Positions 1-5,036 of a stretch of 5,036 nucleotides of DNA are shown here, piece by piece. This DNA is from Frankiales bacterium. Lineage in GTDB: Bacteria > Actinomycetota > Actinomycetes > Mycobacteriales > SCTD01. Where the stretch lies: contig SCTD01000662.1 of the NCBI GenBank assembly GCA_004299215.1, positions 1 to 5,036 on the forward strand, read 5' to 3'. Position 1 is the stretch's first letter. Each line of letters opens with the position of its first letter. A model generated the notes under the pieces. That model saw only the letters and a program-made list of their open reading frames with translations, did no database searches and was not told where the DNA came from. The position numbers and the translations under genes are program-made.

Positions 1-489
1 CTGCTCGGCGAGCGCGCCGTCGGCGAGACGCTGTCCATCGCCTTCGCCGGTGAGGGCCAGCACCAGGACGCCGGCGCCAAGATGGTGCACGCCGCGCCGC
101 ACACCACGAGCAACATCGTCAGCAAGTCGGTCGCCCGCGGCGGCGGCCGCACGTCCTACCGCGGCCTGGTCCAGGTCCAGGAGGGCGCGCACGGCTCCAA
201 GAGCAACGTCGTCTGCGACGCGCTGCTGGTGGACACGATCAGCCGGAGCGACACCTACCCGTACGTCGACGTGCGCGAGGACGACGTGTCCCTCGGTCAC
301 GAGGCGACCGTCAGCCGGGTCGGCGAGGACCAGCTCTTCTACCTGATGAGCCGCGGCATGACCGAGCAGGAGGCGATGGCGATGGTCGTGCGCGGCTTCG
401 TCGAGCCGATCGCCCGGGAGCTGCCCATGGAGTACGCGCTCGAGCTCAACCGGCTCATCGAGCTGCAGATGGAGGGTTCCGTTGGCTAG
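1..489 (+). CDS. sufB: Fe-S cluster assembly scaffold protein SufB (3' part)
   Basis: This is the C-terminal 162 residues of SufB; the start lies left of the window. SufB is the main scaffold subunit of the cytoplasmic SufBCD complex, where sulfide and iron are joined into a nascent cluster. The visible part is the end of the beta-helix core followed by the C-terminal helical domain that contacts SufC. Visible residue 72 is a Cys in the motif VVCDALL, which aligns with the essential E. coli Cys405. Visible residues 100-101 are His-Glu in GHEATVSRVGEDQLFY, matching the E. coli His433-Glu434 pair, and the 28-residue spacing from the Cys is the same. The protein ends in the family-typical EGSVG. 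The stop codon TAG (487-489) lies inside the start of sufD, so the two genes are probably translationally coupled. Identification is near certain; only the truncation limits the entry. Confidence 0.97.
   Translation: MLGERAVGETLSIAFAGEGQHQDAGAKMVHAAPHTTSNIVSKSVARGGGRTSYRGLVQVQEGAHGSKSNVVCDALLVDTISRSDTYPYVDVREDDVSLGHEATVSRVGEDQLFYLMSRGMTEQEAMAMVVRGFVEPIARELPMEYALELNRLIELQMEGSVG
471..476 (+). promoter_or_regulatory. Ribosome binding site setting the sufD TTG start
   Basis: GGAGGG lies within the last codons of sufB, 5 bases before the TTG at 482. It is 17 bases before the next in-frame ATG at 494. The spacing favours the TTG as the sufD start, which makes sufD overlap sufB by 8 bases. Confidence 0.6.
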
Positions 490-1702
490 CTCGATGCAGG
501 ACGCGCTCACGACCGAGCGCGCCGCGCTGAAGGAGACGGGAGGCATCACCGACGGCTCCGTGGCGGTCGGCGTCAAGCCGTCGACGCCGCGCAGCCCGGC
601 CGACGTCCGACCGGAGCGGGTGCGGTCCTTCGACCCCGAGGTCTTCGGCGCGCCGACGGGACGCGAGGAGGAGTGGCGCTTCACCCCGCTGCCCCGACTG
701 CGCGCGCTGCTCGACGGCACGGACTCCGACGCGCACCTGACCGTGACCAGCGAGCTGCCCGAGGGCGTCGAGCTCGTCGAGGTCCCGCTCACCGACCTCG
801 ACCTGCCCGCGCCCGTCGACCGGCTGGCCGCGCTCGCGTTGCAGCGGGCCCGCACTTCGCTGGTCGTCCGCGTCCCCAAGGCGCTCGAGGCCGACGCGCC
901 CGTCGTCCTCACGTTGCACGGCACCGGCACCGACGAGGTCGTCTGGGGCTCGGTCGTCCTCGACGTCGCCGAGCAGGCCCGGGCGACGGTCGTGATCGAG
1001 CACACCGGCAGCGCGCACTACGCCGCCTGCGTCTCGGTACTGGTCGGCGACGGCGCCGCGCTGCAGCTGGTGCAGGTCCAGGACTGGGCCGACGACGCCG
1101 TCCACGGCGCCCACGTCGCCAGCCGGCTCGGCCGCGACGCCTCGCTCGTGTCGACGCAGGTCACGCTCGGCGGCGACCTGGTGCGGGTCAACGAGACCGC
1201 GGAGTTCACCGGTCCCGGCGCCTCGGTCGAGCTGCGGGGTGTCTCCTTCGCCGACCGCGGCCAGCACCTCGAGCACCGCCTCCTGATCGACCACTCGGTG
1301 CCGCACTGCCGCAGCAACGTCGTCTACAAGTCGGCGCTGCACGGCGACGAGGCGCACACGGTCTGGGTCGGTGACGTGCTCATCCGCGCCGGTGCCACCG
1401 GCACCGACACCTACGAGCTGAACCGCAACCTGCTGCTCACGCCCGAGGCGCGCGCCGACTCGGTCCCCAACCTCGAGATCGAGACCGGCGAGATCGCCGG
1501 CGCCGGCCATGCCAGCGCGACCGGTCGCTTCGACGACCAGCAGCTGTTCTACCTGCAGTCGCGCGGCATCCCGGCCGACGTCGCCCGGCAGATGGTCGTC
1601 CGTGGCTTCTTCGCCGACGTCGTCGAGCAGATCGGCGTGCCCGCCCTCGAGGAGCGCCTGATGGCGACCATCGAGGCCGAGCTCGAGCGGGCCTTCGCGT
1701 GA
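482..1702 (+). CDS. sufD: Fe-S cluster assembly protein SufD
   Basis: SufD, 406 residues, is the SufB paralogue that pairs with SufB and SufC in the SufBC2D scaffold. It is thought to aid iron entry and stabilise the complex. The N-terminal helical region carries the family motif GREEEWRFTP (residues 60-69). A long beta-helix follows, then a C-terminal helical domain with FDDQQLFYLQSRG and VVRGFF. His343 in GAGHASATG aligns with the functionally important E. coli SufD His360. It sits 12 residues before the LFY motif, exactly as His100 does in the SufB fragment. The chosen TTG start has GGAGGG 5 bases upstream; an ATG at 494 would shorten the protein by 4 residues and leave that site 17 bases away. 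The first 45 or so residues are Ser/Thr/Pro/Ala-rich and probably disordered. The stop overlaps the GTG of the next gene. Product is very secure; the start is fairly secure. Confidence 0.96.
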   Translation: MASSMQDALTTERAALKETGGITDGSVAVGVKPSTPRSPADVRPERVRSFDPEVFGAPTGREEEWRFTPLPRLRALLDGTDSDAHLTVTSELPEGVELVEVPLTDLDLPAPVDRLAALALQRARTSLVVRVPKALEADAPVVLTLHGTGTDEVVWGSVVLDVAEQARATVVIEHTGSAHYAACVSVLVGDGAALQLVQVQDWADDAVHGAHVASRLGRDASLVSTQVTLGGDLVRVNETAEFTGPGASVELRGVSFADRGQHLEHRLLIDHSVPHCRSNVVYKSALHGDEAHTVWVGDVLIRAGATGTDTYELNRNLLLTPEARADSVPNLEIETGEIAGAGHASATGRFDDQQLFYLQSRGIPADVARQMVVRGFFADVVEQIGVPALEERLMATIEAELERAFA

Positions 1703-2025
1703 GCGCCGAGACCACGCGCGGACTGCGCGCCTGCTCGCTGTCGGAGCTGGCGGACGAGTCGGCCATCCGGGTCGAGCTCGCCGGGCGCCCGGTCTGCATC
1801 GCCCGCTCGGGCGGCGAGGTGTTCGCGATCTCCGACGTCTGCTCGCACGCCGACGTCGCGCTGTCGGAGGGCGACGTCGAGGACGGCCACATCGAGTGCT
1901 GGCTGCACGGCTCGATGTTCGACCTCCGCACCGGCGCCCCGACCGGCCTGCCGGCCACCAAGCCCGTCCCCACCTTCCCCGTGACCGTCGAGGGCGATGA
2001 CGTCCTCGTGCAGATGGAGCCCTGA
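1699..2025 (+). CDS. Rieske [2Fe-2S] ferredoxin in the suf operon
   Basis: A 108-residue, single-domain Rieske protein without a signal peptide or membrane segment, so soluble and cytoplasmic. The cluster ligands are plain: Cys48-x-His50 in DVCSHADVAL and Cys67-x-x-His70 in ECWLHGSMFD, with 16 residues between the two motifs. The C-terminal part has the usual GLPATKPVPTFPV strand region. It resembles the ferredoxin components of aromatic-ring dioxygenases (BphA3/NdoA-like), and such genes are often labelled 'non-heme iron oxygenase ferredoxin subunit'. No oxygenase or reductase gene is present here. It overlaps sufD by 4 bases (GTGA) and is 3 bases from sufC, so it is co-translated with the scaffold genes. 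A role as electron donor to SufBCD, for example in reducing persulfide sulfur or flavin, is my inference. The GTG start has only a weak purine-rich site (GAGCGGG, 1685-1691), which fits re-initiation after sufD. Confidence 0.93.
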   Translation: MSAETTRGLRACSLSELADESAIRVELAGRPVCIARSGGEVFAISDVCSHADVALSEGDVEDGHIECWLHGSMFDLRTGAPTGLPATKPVPTFPVTVEGDDVLVQMEP

Positions 2026-2028
2026 CCC

Positions 2029-2838
2029 ATGACAGTCCTGGAGATCCGCGGCCTGACCGTTGCCGTCGAGGACACCGAGATCCTCACCGGTGTCGACCTG
2101 ACCATCCGGTCCGGCGAGACGCACGCGATCATGGGCCCGAACGGCTCGGGCAAGTCGACGCTGGCCTACGCCATCGCCGGCCACCCGAAGTACACCGTCA
2201 CCGGCGGGACCGTCACCCTCGACGGCGAGGACGTGCTGGCCATGTCCGTCGACGAGCGCGCCCGCGCCGGCCTCTTCCTGGCGATGCAGTACCCCGTCGA
2301 GGTGCCGGGCGTCTCGGTCTCCAACTTCCTGCGCTCGGCCGCCACCGCGGTCCGCGGCGAGGCGCCGAAGCTCCGCCTCTGGGTCAAGGAGCAGAAGGAG
2401 GCCATGGGCCGCCTCGAGATGGACCCTGCCTTCGCCGAGCGCAACGTCAACGAGGGCTTCTCCGGCGGCGAGAAGAAGCGCCACGAGATCCTCCAGCTCG
2501 AGCTGCTGCAGCCGCGGATCGCCGTCCTGGACGAGACCGACTCCGGCCTGGACGTCGACGCGCTGCGCGTCGTGTCCGAGGGCGTCAACCGGGTGCGCGC
2601 GACCGGCGAGACGGGCGTGCTGCTCATCACCCACTACACCCGGATCCTCAACTACATCACGCCCGACTTCGTGCACGTCTTCGTCAAGGGCCGGATCGTC
2701 GAGCAGGGTGGTCCGGAGCTCGCCGACGAGCTGGAGAAGAACGGCTACGCGAAGTACGGCCCCGAGGCCAAGGCGCCCCTGCACGCCCGCTCGCTGCCCG
2801 CCGGTCCCGTGTTCGGGGGAGCCGTGACACCGGCATGA
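2029..2838 (+). CDS. sufC: Fe-S cluster assembly ATPase SufC
   Basis: SufC, 269 residues, is the ABC-type ATPase of the SufBCD scaffold. It is soluble, and its ATP-driven dimerisation remodels SufB-SufD. All nucleotide-binding motifs are intact: Walker A GPNGSGKST (36-44, Lys42), Q-loop Gln87 in AMQYP, signature FSGGEKKR (144-151), Walker B IAVLDE (164-169) running into the SufC-typical TDSGLD, and H-loop His202 in ITHY. The family-specific ending GGPELADELEKNGY is present near 227-240. About 20 residues follow (PEAKAPLHARSLPAGP and on) beyond the point where the 248-residue E. coli protein ends; such tails vary among actinobacteria. GGAG at 2016-2019 lies 9 bases before the ATG and supports this start. 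The gene starts 3 bases after the Rieske gene, and its stop overlaps the sufS ATG (ATGA). Identification is certain. Confidence 0.98.
   Translation: MTVLEIRGLTVAVEDTEILTGVDLTIRSGETHAIMGPNGSGKSTLAYAIAGHPKYTVTGGTVTLDGEDVLAMSVDERARAGLFLAMQYPVEVPGVSVSNFLRSAATAVRGEAPKLRLWVKEQKEAMGRLEMDPAFAERNVNEGFSGGEKKRHEILQLELLQPRIAVLDETDSGLDVDALRVVSEGVNRVRATGETGVLLITHYTRILNYITPDFVHVFVKGRIVEQGGPELADELEKNGYAKYGPEAKAPLHARSLPAGPVFGGAVTPA
2800..2834 (+). repeat. Inverted repeat at the sufC/sufS junction
   Basis: GCCGGT (2800-2805) is matched by ACCGGC (2829-2834), which abuts the sufS ATG at 2835. Between them CCCG (2806-2809) can pair with CGGG (2814-2817) around a TGTT loop. The GGGGGAG purine run (2815-2821), the only Shine-Dalgarno candidate for sufS, lies partly in that inner stem. 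Whether it folds in the mRNA, and whether it matters, is inference. Confidence 0.35.
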
Positions 2839-4103
2839 GCACGCTGCTCGCCGCCACGACGTACGACGTCGCGGCCGTGCGCGCCGACTTCCCCGTGCTG
2901 GGCAGGGAGATCGGCGGCAAGCCGCTGGTCTACCTCGACAACGCCTCCAGCGCGCACAAGCCGCGCCAGGTGCTCGACGCCGAGCGTGCCTTCGTCGAGC
3001 AGCACTACAGCAACGTGCACCGTGGCGTGCACACGCTGAGCCAGGAGGCGACCGACGCCTACGAGGCGTCGCGCGAGCGGGTGGCCCGCTTCCTGCACGC
3101 GCCCGACGCGCACGAGGTCGTCTTCACCAAGAACGCCACCGAGGCCTACAACCTGGTCGCCTACTCCTTCGGCAACGCAGCCGCGGGCAGCCGGTTCGCG
3201 CTCGGCCCCGGCGACGAGGTCTGCGTCACCGAGATGGAGCACCACTCCAACCTCGTGCCGTGGCAGATGCTCTGCGAGCGGACCGGCGCGACGCTGCGCT
3301 GGATCCCGCTGACCGACGACGGCCGGCTCGACCTGGCCGACCTCGAGTCGCTCGTCAACGAGCGCACCAAGCTGCTCGCCTTCGTGCACGTCAGCAACAT
3401 CCTCGGCACGGAGAACCCGGTCGACGTGCTCGTCGCCCGCGCCCGGCAGGTCGGCGCGCTGACGCTGCTCGACGGTGCGCAGTCCGCACCGCACCAGCCC
3501 GTCGACGTGACCGCGCTCGGCGTCGACTTCTTCGTCCTGACCGGCCACAAGATGCTCGCGCCGTCCGGCGTCGGCGTGCTGTGGGGCCGCCGCGAGCTGC
3601 TCGACGCGATGCCTCCCTTCATGGGCGGCGGCTCGATGATCGAGGTCGTCCGGATGACCGGCTCGACCTACGCCCCCGCCCCCGAGCGGTTCGAGGCCGG
3701 CACCCCCGTCATCAGCCAGGCCGTCGCCCTGGCGGCGGCCTGCGACTACCTGGACGGCGTCGGGCTCGACCGGATCGCCGCCCACGAGCACGCGCTCACC
3801 GGTCGGCTCCTCGACGGGGTGCGCGACCTGCCGGGCGTGTCCGTCATCGGGCCGGACACCCTCGAGAAGCGCGGCGCCGCCGTGTCCTTCGCGATCGACG
3901 GTGTCCACCCGCACGACGTCGGCCAGTCGCTGGACGAGCTCGGCATCGCGGTGCGCGTCGGCCACCACTGCGCCGCCCCGGTCTGCCGCCGCTACGGCGT
4001 GCCGGCGACCACGCGCGCCTCGTCGTACCTCTACAACACCGAGGCCGAGATCGACGTGCTGCTCGAAGGAATCGTCACGGTCCAGCGCTTCTGGGGGCGC
4101 TGA
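2835..4103 (+). CDS. sufS: Cysteine desulfurase SufS (class II)
   Basis: SufS, 422 residues, is a cytoplasmic PLP enzyme of aminotransferase fold type I. It converts L-cysteine to L-alanine and leaves a persulfide on an active-site Cys, the sulfur source for cluster assembly. Lys239 in LTGHKM is the PLP Schiff-base lysine (E. coli Lys226). His136 in TEMEHHSNLVPWQ, Asp213 in LLDGAQ and Gln216 form the usual cofactor pocket. Cys379 in RVGHHCAAPVC is the catalytic Cys (E. coli Cys364), with Arg374 five residues before it as in E. coli SufS. The short loop around this Cys is the class II (SufS/CsdA) form rather than the long flexible IscS loop. Length suits the family. The ATG overlaps the sufC stop (ATGA); the nearest purine-rich site, GGGGGAG at 2815-2821, is 13 bases away, so coupling to sufC translation is likely. 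The partner is the adjacent SufU. Confidence 0.98.
   Translation: MSTLLAATTYDVAAVRADFPVLGREIGGKPLVYLDNASSAHKPRQVLDAERAFVEQHYSNVHRGVHTLSQEATDAYEASRERVARFLHAPDAHEVVFTKNATEAYNLVAYSFGNAAAGSRFALGPGDEVCVTEMEHHSNLVPWQMLCERTGATLRWIPLTDDGRLDLADLESLVNERTKLLAFVHVSNILGTENPVDVLVARARQVGALTLLDGAQSAPHQPVDVTALGVDFFVLTGHKMLAPSGVGVLWGRRELLDAMPPFMGGGSMIEVVRMTGSTYAPAPERFEAGTPVISQAVALAAACDYLDGVGLDRIAAHEHALTGRLLDGVRDLPGVSVIGPDTLEKRGAAVSFAIDGVHPHDVGQSLDELGIAVRVGHHCAAPVCRRYGVPATTRASSYLYNTEAEIDVLLEGIVTVQRFWGR
4083..4102 (+). repeat. Short inverted repeat at the sufS/sufU junction
   Basis: CAGCGC (4083-4088) and GCGCTG (4097-4102) are perfect 6-base arms around an 8-base spacer TTCTGGGG. The hairpin would cover the last sufS codons and part of its TGA, and would include the G-run that could serve as the sufU ribosome binding site. 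There is no T-run after it, so it does not look like a terminator. In GC-rich DNA such a repeat can arise by chance. Confidence 0.3.
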
Positions 4104-4104
4104 G

Positions 4105-4557
4105 GTGTCCGAGTCGATGTACCAGGAGATCATCCTGGACCACTACAAGAACCCGCACCACAAGGGCCTGCGCGAGCCGTACGACGTCGAGGTGCACCAC
4201 GTGAACCCGACCTGCGGCGACGAGGTGACGCTGCGGGTGAAGGTCGTGGACGGGGTCGTCGAGGACGTCTCCTACGACGGGCAGGGCTGCTCGATCAGCC
4301 AGGCGAGCACCTCGGTCATGACCGACCTGGTCATCGGCAAGGCCGTCGACGAGGCGATGTCGACCGGCGAGGCGTTCCTGGAGCTCATGCAGAGCAGGGG
4401 GCAGCTGGAGCCCGACGAGGACGTGCTGGAGGACGGCATCGCCTTCGCCGGCGTGAGCCGCTACCCGGCACGCGTGAAGTGCGCGCTGCTGGGCTGGATG
4501 GCGTGGAAGGACGCGACCGCCCAAGCGGTTGCCACCACTGGAGAGGGAAGCGCATGA
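4105..4557 (+). CDS. sufU: Zinc-dependent sulfurtransferase SufU
   Basis: SufU, 150 residues, has the IscU-like fold. In Gram-positive bacteria it accepts the persulfide sulfur from SufS through its zinc site and passes it to SufBCD, instead of acting as a scaffold. The zinc ligands are present: Cys37 and Asp39 in NPTCGDEV, Cys62 in GQGCSISQAS, and Cys126 in RVKCALLGW. The 64-residue gap between the last two Cys shows the roughly 20-residue insertion that separates SufU from IscU. The start is open: GTG 4105 has GGGGG (4093-4097) 7 bases before it, while ATG 4117 has GAGGTG (4102-4107) 9 bases before it and would give 146 residues. I chose the GTG because, as I recall, homologues carry a few residues before the MYQEIILDHY motif. 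It lies 1 base after sufS, and its stop overlaps sufT (ATGA). Product is very secure. Confidence 0.95.
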   Translation: MSESMYQEIILDHYKNPHHKGLREPYDVEVHHVNPTCGDEVTLRVKVVDGVVEDVSYDGQGCSISQASTSVMTDLVIGKAVDEAMSTGEAFLELMQSRGQLEPDEDVLEDGIAFAGVSRYPARVKCALLGWMAWKDATAQAVATTGEGSA

Positions 4558-4937
4558 GCAGCGAGACGACGCAGACACCGGCCGAGATCGTCCTGGAGAC
4601 GCCGACCGCCGCCGACGCGCCGCGGCCGCGCGCGAGCGAGGACGACGTCACCGAGGCGATGAAGGACGTCGTCGACCCCGAGCTGGGCATCAACGTCGTC
4701 GACCTCGGCCTGCTCTACGGCAACCAGGTGCACGAGGACAACACCGTGACCCTGGACATGACGCTCACCTCGGCGGCGTGCCCGCTCACCGACGTCATCG
4801 AGGACCAGACCCGCGCCGCGCTGGCGCCGCTGGTGGACGACGTGCGCATCAACTGGGTGTGGATGCCGCCGTGGGGCCCGGACAAGATCACCGACGACGG
4901 GCGCGACCAGCTGCGCGCGCTGGGGTTCAACGTCTGA
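4554..4937 (+). CDS. sufT: SufT-like metal-sulfur cluster assembly factor (MIP18/DUF59)
   Basis: A 127-residue MIP18/DUF59-family protein of the SufT type. Family members help Fe-S maturation, probably by carrying clusters to client proteins; SufT of Staphylococcus aureus is the studied bacterial case. After about 28 Thr/Ala/Pro/Glu-rich residues that look disordered comes the compact domain. It has DPELGINVVDLGLLY (41-55), the conserved Cys76 in TSAACPLTD, and the C-terminal signature WMPPWGPDKITDDGR followed by LRALGFNV. Cys76 is the likely cluster or metal ligand. The purine-rich stretch GGAGAGGG (4540-4547) lies 6 bases before the ATG and supports this start, which overlaps the sufU stop by 4 bases (ATGA). 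It is the last gene of the suf operon, and its position directly after sufU is common in actinobacteria. Domain assignment is secure; the exact biochemical role is less so. Confidence 0.94.
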   Translation: MSSETTQTPAEIVLETPTAADAPRPRASEDDVTEAMKDVVDPELGINVVDLGLLYGNQVHEDNTVTLDMTLTSAACPLTDVIEDQTRAALAPLVDDVRINWVWMPPWGPDKITDDGRDQLRALGFNV

Positions 4938-4952
4938 CGCACGGCTCGGCCC

Positions 4953-4958
4953 TAGGGT
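4953..4958 (+). promoter_or_regulatory. Possible -10 element (TAGGGT) for the downstream gene
   Basis: TAGGGT fits the actinobacterial TANNNT -10 form. It ends 7 bases before the ATG at 4966, where a transcript would begin at or next to the start codon, as in leaderless mRNAs. No convincing -35 is seen at 16-19 bases upstream. The AGGG within it could instead be a Shine-Dalgarno site, 8 bases from the ATG. It also lies in an 8-base palindrome, CCCTAGGG (4950-4957). Confidence 0.4.
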
Positions 4959-4965
4959 CGTCCCC

Positions 4966-5036
4966 ATGACGACCTCTCTGCTCGGGCGCAGCTTCCTCAA
5001 GGAGTCCGACCTCTCTCCGCAGGAGTGGGAAGGCCT
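4966..5036 (+). CDS. argF: Probable ornithine carbamoyltransferase (5' end only)
   Basis: Only the first 23 full codons are in the window; the gene runs off the right edge. The visible N-terminus, MTTSLLGRSFLKESDLSP then QEWEG, resembles the start of ornithine carbamoyltransferases of the 'LxGRxFLKExDFTxxE' type. That enzyme makes citrulline from ornithine and carbamoyl phosphate in arginine metabolism. The catalytic STRT and HCLP motifs lie outside the window and cannot be checked. It starts 28 bases after sufT with no clear terminator between them, and a TAGGGT hexamer suggests its own promoter. No functional link to Fe-S assembly is evident. The assignment rests on a short match from memory. 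If it is this enzyme, it could serve the biosynthetic (argF) or the catabolic (arcB) pathway. Confidence 0.65.
   Translation, partial: MTTSLLGRSFLKESDLSPQEWEG

Noticed and set aside
1388..1405. Near-perfect palindrome GCCGGTGCCACCGGC and a neighbouring GGTGCC/GGCACC repeat in sufD
   Set aside because: It encodes a Gly/Ala/Thr run in conserved SufD sequence; codon bias in GC-rich DNA explains it, and the loop is too short for a good hairpin.
3901..4104. Upstream extension of the sufU frame into sufS
   Set aside because: The extra residues are Ser/Arg/Thr-rich out-of-frame translation of sufS; SufU homology begins at the MYQEIILDHY region.
2745..4133. Long minus-strand open frame opposite sufS (462 codons), plus others opposite sufD and sufC
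   Set aside because: The composition is what reading the complement of high-GC coding DNA gives, no family motif is seen, and the plus-strand genes carry intact catalytic motifs.
4479..4553. Upstream extension of the sufT frame into sufU
   Set aside because: No family similarity, it overlaps the conserved SufU C-terminus, and the ATG at 4554 has a good ribosome binding site.
4938..4965. Terminator after sufT
   Set aside because: The 28-base spacer has only the CCCTAGGG palindrome, with no loop and no T-run, so it cannot be supported as a terminator.
1..5036. A new defence, mobile or otherwise undescribed system
   Set aside because: Every gene in the window belongs to the known SUF pathway or, at the right edge, to a probable housekeeping enzyme; there are no repeats, integrase or toxin-like genes.

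Overview
The window is a high-GC (roughly 70% by eye), strongly GC3-biased stretch that reads as an actinobacterial chromosome. A Nocardioides-like or related actinomycete would fit, but that placement rests on gene order and protein style and is an inference. Nearly all of it is one tightly packed plus-strand operon for SUF-type iron-sulfur cluster assembly. The order is sufB (3' part only), sufD, a small Rieske [2Fe-2S] ferredoxin, sufC, sufS, sufU and sufT. The last 71 bases open a different gene, probably ornithine carbamoyltransferase.

Layout: sufB (1-489) is cut by the left edge. sufD (482-1702) starts at a TTG inside the end of sufB. The Rieske gene (1699-2025) overlaps sufD by 4 bases (GTGA). 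sufC (2029-2838) follows after 3 bases. sufS (2835-4103) overlaps sufC by 4 bases (ATGA). sufU (4105-4557) begins 1 base after sufS. sufT (4554-4937) overlaps sufU by 4 bases (ATGA). A 28-base spacer then leads to the partial argF-like gene at 4966. There is no gene-free stretch over 300 bases and no RNA gene, mobile element or CRISPR array. The operon promoter and any sufR-type regulator would lie left of the window.

How the genes work together (family knowledge): SufS takes sulfur from cysteine as a persulfide. SufU, a zinc-dependent sulfurtransferase, carries it to the SufB-SufC-SufD scaffold. SufC ATP hydrolysis drives the shape change that opens the SufB/SufD interface where the cluster forms. 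SufT (MIP18/DUF59) helps maturation or delivery to client proteins. The Rieske ferredoxin is a plausible electron carrier for the complex, but its role is not settled. The key catalytic residues of every protein that can be checked are present, so the pathway looks intact.

I see no previously undescribed system. The points most worth a second look are the Rieske gene embedded between sufD and sufC, inverted repeats at the sufC/sufS and sufS/sufU junctions that overlap start regions, the nested TTG start of sufD, and a TAGGGT hexamer placed for a possible leaderless start of the final gene.
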